The notes under the pieces are model-generated. The model made no database searches, had not been told where the DNA came from, and saw only the letters and a program-made list of their open reading frames with translations. Shown one piece after another: positions 1 through 10,965 of a stretch of 64,000 nt of DNA. Made by a program: the position numbers and the translations under genes. Origin of the DNA: Watersipora subatra (lineage: Eukaryota > Bryozoa > Gymnolaemata > Cheilostomatida > Watersiporidae); contig NC_088708.1 in assembly GCF_963576615.1 (NCBI RefSeq), positions 25,799,191 through 25,863,190 on the forward strand, read 5' to 3'. Each line of letters begins with the position of its first letter. The first letter of the stretch is position 1.

Positions 1-130
1 GAGGATGACATTTGTATGGACAGCAATGGTGCGCCTGTGTGTGGAACGAATGGCATTTGTGAAGCAACCCTCAATGGAGCTCACAGCTGCACTTGTAAGC
101 CCGGATGGAGAGGCGATGGCTGCTCCACAG
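1..130 (+). CDS. CadN: Cadherin exon a (EGF-like module)
   Basis: Open at the window edge. It encodes an EGF-like module with six cysteines, including [12 protein letters not shown]. It ends ACA G/gtttgt in phase 1. Confidence 0.85.
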
Positions 131-3100
131 GTTTGTCATAGATTCCTTTGTGAGTATTAGTTACAGGGATGAGACTGTGACATTGTGTTTTAGGTCACGT
201 ATTGTCATTTACCTTCAAATCATGCCTAAATCTGTGTAACTCCTTGAACTGAATAAATCTGTTCTAGTTCTTGTTTGTTGCCTAATGCAACTAAAGGCCA
301 GTGTTGGTGCACACTAATGTCCCAAATATGGTTAAGGGATTTCTTGTCAACGACATGGTTCCGCTCACCGTGTTCTTGCCTAAACATATCTTCAACTTCT
401 ATTGTCTCTCCCTGTGCAGCAACGGGCTACATGGACCTGAAAAAGGACAGCTTTATAGAGTGGAAGCTGCTCGTGCCATGCTCAGGAAGCTCTCAGTGCA
501 TGCTTGAGAGCTATCGTACTGATATTCAGTTATCCTTCAGATCTCGAGATATAGACAACACCGGTCTGCTATTCTATGTGACGGGCAACAGCGGTAATGA
601 GTATATAAAGGTTATGGTACGTGATAGGATTTATCTTATCCTGACTTAGCCAAGTTTTGATGTCTTTGTATAAGAAAAGTTGGTCTTGTTTAATAAATCT
701 TTTTTGCTCGCGTTTCCACTCTTGAGAAGAGTTCGTTTACTTTTGCCCCTTGAGGTCTGCCTGAAGAATTTGTCAGTAATTCAAACAAAAAGAACCTTTC
801 TACCAATTTGTGTCAAGTAGAAATGACCACTAGTAGCTGTTTCTTTGCCAAGTTAGACATTTGATTGCTGTCGGTTGCAGTTGTTCACTACTGCTAACAC
901 ACTAGTTTACATGTGATTATCTTCAGTGACAGTTAATTGAAGGAAAATGGACTTCATTGTAAAATGTTGTATTAAAATAATTGTTTTATTAGATCTTTAG
1001 CTTTGTTATCTAATTGAATGTCCTATAAACATAGAGCAAACAGAACATCACTCATTTACTTTCACATGAGAAATCTAAAAATAGTAGTTTAGTTTTGGCA
1101 AGATACTAAATATTAACACCCTGTGGCAGTGCAATGTTAACCTGGCAAATTTTTGCTGGCACGAGTGAGCCTCATAGTGGGTGACCTAATTGGTGCGCAT
1201 GTTGTAGATTGTAGGTGGGCAACTGCAGCTCCTGTATGATATCGGCAGTGACAGCATTGACACCCTTATTAGAGGACAGATCATAACACTCCCTGTCATT
1301 GTGACAGATGGTGATTTACACACAGTAAGAGTGACTCGAGTTGGAAAGAGGTTTACACTGAGTATGGATGGGGGAGAAGGGAGGTACTCGGTGCAACATG
1401 AAGGTGAGATATTTGGGCTTCTGGCAGTGCGTTTGATGTTTGATCTACTCGCTGATGTGTGGTTAGGGAATTGTTGTTTGTTGTATTATAGGATTGTGTG
1501 CCGGTATGCATTGTATGGCAACTTGTTCGGAGCGGATACGCAGTGAAACATGGTCTTGTAGTTGTACATGATAGCTGGGAATAGTTATGTGAGCACACCA
1601 ATAGTTATATGTATGCATCAATAATTAAGCAAGCACGCCAATTGGCAGTAAGCACATCAATAGTTGAGTAAGCATATCAATAGTTGAGTAAGCACATCAA
1701 TAGGCGAGTAAGCGTATCAATAGTTGAGTAAGCGTATCAATAGTTGAGTAAGCACATCAATAGTTGAGTAAACATATCAATAGTTGAGTAAGCACATCAA
1801 TCATTGAATAAGCGTATCAATAGTTGAATGAGCACATCAATAGTTGAGTAAACATATCAATAGTTGAGTAAGCACATCAATCATTGAGTAAGCGTATCAA
1901 TAGTTGAATGAGCATATCAATAGTTGAATGAGCATATCAATAGTTGAGTAAGCGTATCAATAGTTGAATGAGCACATCAATAGGCGAGTAAGCGTATCAA
2001 TAGTTGAGTAAGCGTATCAATAGTTGAGTAAACATATCAATAGTTGAGTAAGCATATCAATAGTTGAGTAAGCATATCAATCATTGAGTAAGCATATCAA
2101 TAGTTGAGTAAGCATATCAATAGTTGAGTAAGCGTATCAATAGTTGAGTAAACATGTCAATAGTTGAGTAAGCACATCAATAGTTGAGTAAGCGTATCAA
2201 TAGTTGAGTAAGCGCATCAATAGTTGAGTAAGCGTATCAATAGTTGAGTAAGCATATCAATAGTTGAGTAAGCGTATCAATAGTTGAGTAAACATGTCAA
2301 TAGTTGAGTAAGCACATCAATAGTTGAGTAAGCGTATCAATAGTTGAGTAAGCACATCAATCGTTGAGTAAGCGTATCAATAGTTGAGTAAACATATCAA
2401 TAGTTGAGTAAGCGTATCAATAGTTGAATGAGCACATCAATAGGTGAGTAAGCGTATCAATAGTTGAGTAAGCGTATCAATAGTTGAGTAAACATATCAA
2501 TAGTTGAGTAAGCGTATCAATAGTTGAATGAGCACATCAATCATTGAGTAAGCGTATCAATAGTTGAGTAAGCGTATCAATAGTTGAGTAAACATATCAA
2601 TAGTTGAGTAAGCACATCAATCATTGAGTAAGCATATCAATAGTTGAGTAAGCGTATCAATAGTTGAGTAAACATGTCAATAGTTGAGTAAGCACATCAA
2701 TAGTTGAGTAAGCACATCAATAGTTGAGTAAGCGTATCAATAGTTGAGTAAGCGTATCAATAGTTGAGTAAGCGCATCAATAGTTGAGTAAGCACATCAA
2801 TCGTTGAGTAAGCATATCAATAGTTGAATGAGCATATCAATAGTTGAATAAGCATATCAATAGTTGAATGAGCATATCAATAGTTGAGTAAGCGTATCAA
2901 TAGTTGAGTAAGCATATCAATAGGTGAGTAAGCACATCAATAGTTGAGTAAGCGTATCGATAGGTGAGTAAGCGCATCAATCGTTGCGTAAGCACATCAT
3001 TGGAGACTTCTATTCGTAGTATATTCAATCCATTAAGTTACAACCCATTACATAGTACATAGTGCTTTTATACTCTTTACTGTGGCACATGTTCAACACC

Positions 3101-6100
3101 GAACTTGGTTAAGCGTCTCTGACCGATTGAGTAAAATATAGATTCCCACTGCAGATTCTCATTGCAGATTCCCACTGCAGATTCCCACTGCCATATGGCT
3201 TTGACCCTCTTTCTATCATTCTTTGTTTCTGTCGACAGTAAACAAAACTAAAAGAAGCGGAAAACAAAAACTACAAATAGGTTCTTCAAAAAAATTGAGG
3301 ACTCTTTAAGGCAGTTCTGTTTGGTTACTAGAGAATTTTCACTTAATATTGCGTTCTTAGTAACACCATAGTGTTTTTGATGTAGTTATTTCAGGTTCTA
3401 TTGCATACTCATTGCAGACTCCATTTTCTTAAAGGTTGACTTGCAACAAGATTCACATTAAAGTTATTTGGTATCAAAAGATTCACCATGTCTTACTCTG
3501 CTGTGTTGTAGGTGCAAAATATGTAACCAACTGTAATGACTACGTCAGAGAAATAAACTCATTCCGATCTACGGCGGTTTTGTGATGGCTGCGATTAACT
3601 GTTAGTTTTTTAGCTTTTAAGAGCTTGTAATCACATTTTCACATATTTTGCGCCTACAACACAGAAGAGTAAGACATGGTGAACCTTTTGATATCAAATA
3701 ACTGTAATGTGAATTTTGTTGCAAGTCAACCTTTAAGGGAGCTGTCAAAAGATCTGGTGAAACACTATCAGCTTACCTCTATTTATTAGGATAGAATTTA
3801 AATGGTGACCTCGAATTTATCTGTTGTCAAAATGGATTCGTTAAACATTTACCATGGGCATAGAGAGGTCATAGTCAAGGCTCTGAACGAGTAAGTGCTA
3901 CTTCATAACACCTAATATACTTGTTAGAACAGTTGCGGGTGTCAGTTGATACTCAACAATAGAGTTATACTGGTTAGTTTTGTTGTAGATGTCTATTCTC
4001 ATCAGTTATTCATAGCCGATGGCGCGTTCTACTCAGGAGGGGATGGTCCATACATATCTGGTGGAACTAATGTTACAGCCAGTACTGACCTTGAGAACAG
4101 TGAGTTCTGATTAGTTATGCCACACGACCACTAGTGGCGGTTGTATGTAGGGCATTCAGAGTAGAAAAAAAGTCTGCTGGGTCAGAATGGCTCTATACTG
4201 AAGGTAGTTAGTATGGTTGTGTACTGAAGGTAGTCAGTATGGTTGTGTACTGAAGGTGGTTAGTATGGTTGTATACTGAAGGTGGTCAGTATGGTTTTGT
4301 ACTGAAGGTGGTCAGTATGGTTTTGTACTGAAGGTAGTTAGTATGGTTGTGTACTGAAGGTAGTCAGTATGGTTGTGTACTGAAGGTAGTTAGTATGGTT
4401 GTGTACTGAAGGTAGTCAGTATGGTTGTGTACTGAAGGTAGTTATTATGGTTGTGTACTGAAGGTAGTCAGGATGGTTGTGTACTGAAGGTAGTTAGTAT
4501 GGTTGTGTACTGAAGGTAGTCAGTATGGTTGTGTACTGAAGGTAGTCAGTATGGTTTTGTACTGAAGGTAGTTAGTATGGTTGTGTACTGAAGGTAGTTA
4601 GTATGGTTGTGTACTGAAGGTAGTCAGTATGGTTGCGTACTGAAGGTAGTTAGTATGGTTGTGTACTGCATGCAGAGGCTGGGGGATAGAGACAAATGTA
4701 AGGACTTTGTGACATAAAAGGGGAAGAGACAAATAAGGCACTGCAGTCCCTTTTTGTCTCAGATAGGAATGGATTTTCTGTTTCTCGACTCATATTACAT
4801 AACAGTACTGCCTCTATTGTGAAAGAGTAGGGTCCATGTTCTTTTATTGTTCATGCTGACCTGTGCCTTGTCCATTGCAGCTTGCATCACAGATGTGAGG
4901 TACAATGACATGTGGTTCCCGTCTACCTTATCAGAGAATTCTGACAGGATAGAATTAGTGCGCAAGCAGAATGTAGGTCAGACATGCGTTAGTGATGGCT
5001 GTAGCAATGTAAATTGTCCGGGTCTACAGGAGTGCAGGGACCTCTGGCGTGATTATGAGTGCAGGTAATGTGTACCAGTAGAATATATGCATAAGGTCAT
5101 GCGCTTCGTGGAGTTAACTCCTGTTTGTAAATTACCAAGTCTCATTCATACTAGCCCTCCTCTCTACCTAGATTGGTAGAAAGAATTTCATCGATGTTAC
5201 CAGGATTAAAGGTTTTGATTCCTAGATGTAAGCTAGCAGTGTCAGTTATCTCTGATAGAGTTGATCCTATTAGCTATGGCTAGTGTTACAATTAGTTTCT
5301 GGCCATCTCAAGAATATAGCGTTATATGTCATTCTATGTCAGTTTTGTATTTCAATACTTCCCTAACAGTTATACAAAATATCTTGCCACCCGCACATAT
5401 CAAATATCAGTCAAGTCTCAAATAGAGAATATGAAGCATGGTTAAGCTTTGTCTTGTCTGGAGAACGGCCATTACATACCATGTGAGGTGCACTGTTACT
5501 GTTACATTAGAGACCTACTGTTACATAATGCAAGAGAACGACCGATACATTCCATGAGAGAGCAACTGCTATGTACTATGAGAGAGCAACTGCTTTGTAC
5601 TATGAGAGAGAGCAACTGTTACATATTTCTGAACGTCTAGAATTCATTCCTCATGGTTAATCCGTTGCTGTGTTAGATGTTAACCTATTACATGTTAGCT
5701 ATCAGCATTGAGTAGGTTAATATAATAGTTTCACCATTGGAAGGGTGACATCCTATCACCAGTTGTGTTTCTCCAGTCTTGCAGGCTAACAACAAACACT
5801 ATGAGTCCTTTTATATCACACATATTCATGCTAACTGAAAGATATCTTTTCAAGGCACTAAAATAATGGCAAATTATTTTTAATTGAGCTTTGACAGATT
5901 CATGACAAATTAGCATAATGTTAAGTGTGAACTTAAGTTTGTTCAATAAAGGAACCCGTTGGATCTTTGCATTACATAAGTTGTGATCAGGTACACCTTA
6001 GAAAAACTCCTTTAGGTTTCTGGGGAGTGGTTTTAGATATTAAGGATTGAACAACTCTAAAACTTTAAAAATTTGCAGATTGACATGTCTTAGAGCACAT

Positions 6101-9100
6101 AGCAATCGCTATAAATTTTGTTAAATCAGAATTCTCTCAGTTCTCTGTTGTTTATAGGCAGAGTTGTCTCGTAATACAGTTTCCTAATATTATGCACTAT
6201 TGTCATTCTCTGTAGCTTGCCGATTCAACATTACTTTTAGTGTTTCTATTTAGTATCCTAGTAGCTGAAATGCTCTCGTAGAGAGGAGTCTAGTGTTTGC
6301 TTGTTTGTTTGCTTGTTTATTTGTAGGCTGTAAGGCTAAATATGATCACCTTGTTCTTGCTAAGGCTCTATATTATTATTTACCTGAGGGAGCAGATGAA
6401 GGTGTTCTAGCATTTACAAATTTCCTTTTAATTTTATTCCAGCTGCCCCGAAGGTTATGAAACTCTTTACGCTGATCCATACTGTTTGGACATAAATGAG
6501 TGCTTTCCGGACAGCCCATGCGTGCATGGCACTTGTGAGAACTTACCAGGTCAGTGCCTCTCACAGTAATTTTATATTTCCTAGCTAAATGACAAATTAG
6601 TTCAAGATTTTATCTCGCTGTTATGCTATTGAGGCGGCCATCTTAATGTTACAGGTGACTTTGATTGCGTCTGCGATATCGATCCAACCACAAACATGCT
6701 CTACATTGGTAGATTTTGTAATCAAGCTCCATCCAAGTCTGTGCTAGAGCTCGACACAAGTGGAATAGTCGTGTTTTTCTTGTCTCTGTTCGTGATTTCA
6801 AGTAAGTCCTATTATAGCTGGTTTTCCAGAATTTACTGGAGTGACATCTTCTCTAGCTTATAATTTTCAGCTTATACCTAGCTGTCAAAATTAATATGAA
6901 AACGTAAAAGCGAAGAAGAACTCTGGAAGGAACACATGCTACAGCTTTATAATTGAACACAAACTTGTTGAACGTACTTCTATACAATTCAGAAGCTCCG
7001 CGATTCTAGTCAGCCAACTATTATAACAAGAACAGCTTTTAGGTTGTCAGTCTTGTCTGCTTTCATTTGCTCTGAACCAAGACTACCTGTGCAGGTTGTG
7101 TCAGCGCTGCCGACACGCACTCTAATCGTTGTAATTATCAAGAAAGGCAGCACATCTCCTCTCATACTTGTGATGCATGGTAATGTGTTGTAGTACTAGC
7201 ACTGGCCATATTCTGCTATGTGACGCGCCGAAGCAGAATGGGTAAAGACGAGACATTGCTAGACTCCTACAACGATGTACGTGAGACCATCTACAACTAT
7301 GATGAAGAAGGTATGCCCGAAGAGGACCAGGATGGGTACGATATATCAAGGCTGAGCAGACCATTCGATACTGACATAAAGCCAACCTTCACAGAGCCAC
7401 TTGGCGGCGCCATGCGACGTAAGTTCTAGGCTCACTCAATTGATCCTCATCACACTGATAGATTAACGCTGCACATATATGCGCAGTTTCTTTGGTGTTA
7501 GGTTATAATGAACCTGTTTGGCCCGGTTCAGACCAATGTCGTATGTATGGCATGGTGATGGTCTGCGAGGTACTGGGCCCTGCTATGCAAACTTATGCAG
7601 GTGTGCGATTGATGTGAACCAAATAGCTATAAAATCACAAGGTGACGCAGCTAAATCGTGCGCATTTTCCACAAGAGCATGGTCCTGGGCAGTCGTGCAC
7701 TGTAGTGGGTTTGCTACGCTAGGCTTAGATTGATCTGAATCGAGTGCGTCACATAATTTTAGGCTCATGTGGGTTTGTCCCTCCATCGCAAAAGAAATGA
7801 GTCAAGGACATTGTTTGTTTACTAACTGCCTAAGGCCTTTGTTTTCAAACGTTTGTTGTAGCTATTATCACTTGTATGAATATGGAATATTTTGCCACTG
7901 TTGTTGAAATGCAATTTATGGACGAAATAATTGAAATATCAAATTTTATACAACACAAGCATTCAACAGTAAAAAAAACAAAAAACCACAAAACACAACG
8001 CCTGGTCGAATATTGCTTCTAAATTCAATGCCATGGTTGAGGATTGTGAAGAAATTTGCTGTCTATTTCCTCTTTATTTAATCTTTGTAACAATTGGAAA
8101 GCAGCAATTCGTCTTTTTGTCTGTTGCAAAGCGGCATCTTTAATACATCGATTTAAATGGTGTAAGATGCTAGTAATGATGTCAAGCGATTTTTTGAAAC
8201 TGGCCAAAATGCAATTCGCCCGACGTCATGCACTCTAGGTCAATTGCTGTATTGCAAATAATCAGGTACACAACTGCTCGTGCGAATTGAAACGCATGAT
8301 TGATTATGCAAAAATATTGCTCTGAACCAGATTTTAGTTTGATGACTGTGAAATGACTGACATAATAGCAGGTTGCAGAGTAATAAATATCTGCGCAATT
8401 ATTCTGAAACACTGTGGCGTGATGGTTTAGTGGGGTAGTTGGTCGCATACCTGGCTGCTAAGTCGAGTAGTGTAGATGGTCGCATACCTGGCTGCTAAGT
8501 CGAGTAGTGTAGATGGTCGCATACCTGGCTGCTAAGTTGAGTGGTGTAGATGGTCGCATACCTGGCTGCTAAGTCGAGTGGTGTAGATGTTCGCATACCT
8601 GGCTGCTAAGTCGACTGGTGTAGATGGTCGCATACCTGGCTGCTAAGTCGAGTAGTGTAGATGGTCGCATACCTGGCTGCTAAGTTGAGTGGTGTAGATG
8701 GTCGCATACCTGGCTGCTAAGTCGACTGGTGTAGATGTTCGCATACCTGGCTGCTAAGTTGAGTGGTGTAGATGTTCGCATACCTGGCTGCTAAGTCTAG
8801 TAGTGTAGATGGTCGCATACCTGGTTGCTAAGTCTAGTAGTGTAGATGGTCGCATACCTGGCTGCTAAGTTGAGTGGTGTAGATGGTCGCATACCTGGCT
8901 GCTAAGTTGAGTGGTGTAGATGTTCGCATACCTGGCTGCTAAGTCGACTGGTGTAGATGTTCGCATACCTGGCTGCTAAGTTGAGTGGTGTAGATGGTCG
9001 CATACCTGGCTGCTAAGTCGACTGGTGTAGATGTTCGCATACCTGGCTGCTAAGTTGAGTGGTGTAGATGGTCGCATACCTGGCTGCTAAGTCGACTGGT

Positions 9101-10378
9101 GTAGATGTTCGCATACCTGGCTGTTAAGTTGAGTGGTGTAGATGGTCGTATACCTGGCTGCTAAGTCGAGTGGTGTAGATGGTCGTATACCTGGCTGTTA
9201 AGTGTAGTGGTGTAGATGGTCGCATGCCTGGCTGAAACACAGCAAGGTGGTCGAGTGGTGTAGATGGTCACATACCTGGCTGTTAAGTTGATTGGTGTAG
9301 ATGGTCGTATACCTGGCTGTTAAGTCAAGTAGTGTTGATGGTCGCATACCTGGCTGCTAAGTCGACTGGTGTAGATGTTCGCATACCTGGCTGCTAAGTC
9401 GAGTGGTGTAGATGGTCGTATACCTGGCTGTTAAGTTGAGTGGTGTAGATGGTCGTATACCTGGCTGCTAAGTCGAGTGGTGTAGATGGTCGTATACCTG
9501 GCTGTTAAGTTGAGTAGTGTAGATGGTCGCACGCCTGGCTGAAACACAGCGAGGTGGTCGAGTGGTGTAGATGGTCACATACCTGGCTGTTAAGTTGATT
9601 GGTGTAGATGGTCACATACCTGGCTGTTAAGTTGATTGGTGTAGATGGTCGCATACCTGGCTGTTAAGTCGAGTAGTGTTGATGGTCGCATACCTGGCTG
9701 CTAAAACGAGTTGTTTAGATGGTCGTATACCTGGTTGCTAAGTCGAGTAGTGTAGATGGCCGCATACCTGGCTGCTATAAGTCGAGTAGTGTAGATGGTC
9801 GCACACCTGGCTGCTAGGTCGAGTAGTGTAGATGGTCGCACACCTGGCTGCTAGGTCAAGTAGTGTAGATGGTCGCATACTTGGCTGCTAAGTCGAATGT
9901 GTGAGTTGGAATCCTGTGCGATGGAATCTTTTTCCTCCAACGTCCATCCAATGACTTCGTTCAATAAGTTGATAAAGGTGTCATAATCTAATACCCTGAT
10001 AATACTGATAGCACTGCCTGGCTGTTGTAGTAATAAATAAGGTCATATTTAAGTCCTATATACAGTACATGTATGTTAAGTTGTACTATAACATTAGCAC
10101 TTACAGTAATATCATTGATTTCTCTGGCAGCACCCTCCAATCATCCCCCTGACGTTGCTGATTTTATCACTGGAAGACTAAATGACGCTGATGATGATCC
10201 AACCAACTGTCCCGGAGATGAGTTCAATGAGTATGATTACGAAGGCAACGGCAGCGATGCTGGGACGCTGAGTTCACTGAACAGCGCGAGCTCTGAAGGT
10301 GACCAGGAGTTTGATCATCTTCAGGATTGGGGGCCCAAGTTTGCTAGACTTGCCGACATGTACAAGGGTGAGGAGTAG
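1..10378 (+). CDS. CadN: Classical (N-cadherin-like) cadherin, 3' part of gene, 9 exons
   Basis: Spliced model: join(1..130, 420..616, 1208..1403, 3989..4099, 4881..5064, 6443..6549, 6655..6801, 7194..7418, 10131..10378), 1,545 nt, 514 residues plus TAG. All introns are GT..AG and phases agree. The protein is a type-I membrane adhesion receptor. Seen in order: EGF-like module (residues 1-43, C-x-C-x-P-G-W near its end), laminin G domain (about 44-215), a short Cys-rich segment and an EGF with DINEC (about 250-325), transmembrane helix (about 344-368), juxtamembrane p120-catenin site ([16 protein letters not shown]), and beta-catenin-binding tail ([20 protein letters not shown], then [13 protein letters not shown]). 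The EGF/LamG block is typical of protostome DN-cadherin-type proteins and is absent from vertebrate classical cadherins. The cadherin repeats lie upstream of the window. Orthology to CadN rather than a shotgun-type paralogue is inferred. Confidence 0.9.
420..616 (+). CDS. CadN: Cadherin exon b (laminin G, first half)
   Basis: Acceptor ctgtgcag/, donor ATG/gtacgt. It reads [18 protein letters not shown] and, further on, [20 protein letters not shown]. The 'L-S-F-R-S-x-x-x-x-G-L-L-F-Y' pattern is the laminin G signature. Confidence 0.9.
617..1207 (+). other. Cadherin intron, nothing recognised
   Basis: AT-rich unique-looking sequence with no repeat array or coding signal seen. Confidence 0.5.
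1208..1403 (+). CDS. CadN: Cadherin exon c (laminin G, middle)
   Basis: Acceptor gttgtag/, donor GAAG/gtgaga, phase 0 to 1. It includes [12 protein letters not shown] and [20 protein letters not shown], the standard 'D-G-x-x-H-x-V-x-V' strand of LamG domains. Confidence 0.9.
1640..2999. repeat. 20-bp minisatellite, about 68 copies
   Basis: Unit TAGTTGAGTAAGCGTATCAA. Copies differ at a few sites (agcacatcaa, aacatatcaa, agcatatcaa, gttgaatg), but the 20-bp register never slips over 1.36 kb. It lies in the cadherin intron after exon c. Confidence 0.98.
3433..3732. mobile_element. Foldback MITE with TTAA target duplications
   Basis: Near-palindromic 300-bp element. It starts AGGTTGACTTGCAACAA and ends with the reverse complement, with TTAA directly outside both ends (3429-3432 and 3733-3736). 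The arms are about 95 bp. The TTAA target suggests piggyBac-type mobilisation. It has no coding capacity. A longer relative lies at 31311-32249. Confidence 0.85.
3989..4099 (+). CDS. CadN: Cadherin exon d (laminin G, C-terminal part)
   Basis: Acceptor ttgttgtag/, donor AACA/gtgagt, phase 1 to 1. It reads [18 protein letters not shown]. It sits between two minisatellite-bearing introns. Confidence 0.85.
4193..4672. repeat. 26-bp minisatellite, about 18 copies
   Basis: The unit contains TACTGAAGGTAGTTAGTATG. It lies in the cadherin intron between exons d and e. Confidence 0.97.
4881..5064 (+). CDS. CadN: Cadherin exon e (LamG end and Cys-rich segment)
   Basis: Acceptor ccattgcag/, donor TGCAG/gtaatg, phase 1 to 2. 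CITDVRYND is the usual LamG closing strand; a segment with five cysteines ([18 protein letters not shown]) follows. The open frame extends a little upstream, but the acceptor fixes the exon start. Confidence 0.9.
5065..6442 (+). other. Cadherin intron, little recognised
   Basis: AT-rich. The only structure noticed is a short imperfect direct repeat around 5,555-5,620 (AGAGAGCAACTGCT, two to three times). Small ORFs here lack domains. Confidence 0.5.
6443..6549 (+). CDS. CadN: Cadherin exon f (EGF-like modules)
   Basis: Acceptor ttattccag/, donor CCAG/gtcagt, phase 2 to 1. It encodes [20 protein letters not shown] and the start of the last EGF ([12 protein letters not shown]). Confidence 0.9.
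6655..6801 (+). CDS. CadN: Cadherin exon g (EGF end, start of transmembrane helix)
   Basis: Acceptor atgttacag/, donor TCAA/gtaagt, phase 1 to 1. It closes the EGF (DCVCDI), then has a stalk and hydrophobic [14 protein letters not shown]. The helix is interrupted by the intron and continues in the next exon. Confidence 0.88.
7194..7418 (+). CDS. CadN: Cadherin exon h (transmembrane end, juxtamembrane domain)
   Basis: Acceptor tgttgtag/, donor CGAC/gtaagt, phase 1 to 1. [15 protein letters not shown] completes the helix and gives the basic stop-transfer. [18 protein letters not shown] matches the conserved p120-catenin-binding juxtamembrane region of classical cadherins. Confidence 0.92.
8413..9960. 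repeat. 37-bp minisatellite inside a tRNA-derived SINE, about 39 copies
   Basis: The unit contains GTAGATGGTCGCATACCTGG. The array is framed by what looks like a split SINE: a head at 8413-8460 (GATGGTTTAGTGGGG, A-box-like) and at 9896-9960 a B-box-like GAGTTGGAATCCTG followed by the tail shared with the SINE at 15907-15990. It lies in the intron before the last cadherin exon. Confidence 0.9.
10131..10378 (+). CDS. CadN: Cadherin last coding exon (beta-catenin-binding tail)
   Basis: Acceptor tctctggcag/, stop TAG at 10376-10378. It encodes [20 protein letters not shown], then the Ser-rich [20 protein letters not shown] and the C-terminal [16 protein letters not shown]. This is a near-textbook classical cadherin catenin-binding domain. 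An ORF starting at 10,073 upstream is read-through of the intron. Confidence 0.95.
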
Positions 10379-10965
10379 GCATGGCTGTAACATGTACTCT
10401 TCCTGCCCGCTTATAGAATACTCCACAATGTCGCTTATTTTACAAACACCTAAATTATTTGCAATTACAATCATTTTTGTAAGTCTGAGATCTCATTGAT
10501 ACCTTTTTAGCTTGGGGCGTTTTGACAGTTTTGTGCAGGCAACCCCATTGTCATTCATCTTTCTTACATTTGGCACTATGCATGTTTTTCTGCGATCACT
10601 GCTCGCAGCAAGTTCATTACAGAGGACTACCTGTAATGCATTATCAGATGCAACAGTTTTCTACTAGGATATTATACATTAGTTACGCGTATTACTATAT
10701 GACCTCTCTGAAAACAATCAACCAAAGTATTGCTGTCACTTTTCTATTGCTCAGCTGTTCTGTTTTACTAGGAATGTTGCCGCATTGTACTAAGCATCTT
10801 AGACATTCCGGGTGTTCTTTTTTTCGCATATCGTTAGGTAGTTAATATGTATCTGTTATTAGAATCTCGGCTTCTGGTTTTCCGACAATCAGGATCTTGC
10901 TTAGTTTTATGTACATGTTTTGCAGGTTTTGTCAGTACATAATAAATTATTCTATTTTTAATGAT
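10379..10965 (+). other. Probable 3' UTR of the cadherin gene
   Basis: AT-rich sequence after the TAG, with an AATAAA hexamer at 10941-10946 as the first good polyadenylation signal. A 107-codon ORF inside it (10522-10845) shows no domain and is treated as chance. Confidence 0.5.

Noticed and set aside
1640..2999. CRISPR-like array
   Set aside because: Units are contiguous 20-mers without unique spacers, in an intron of an animal gene.
10522..10845. 107-codon ORF downstream of the cadherin stop
   Set aside because: Cys-rich, no domain, lies in the probable 3' UTR before the AATAAA.
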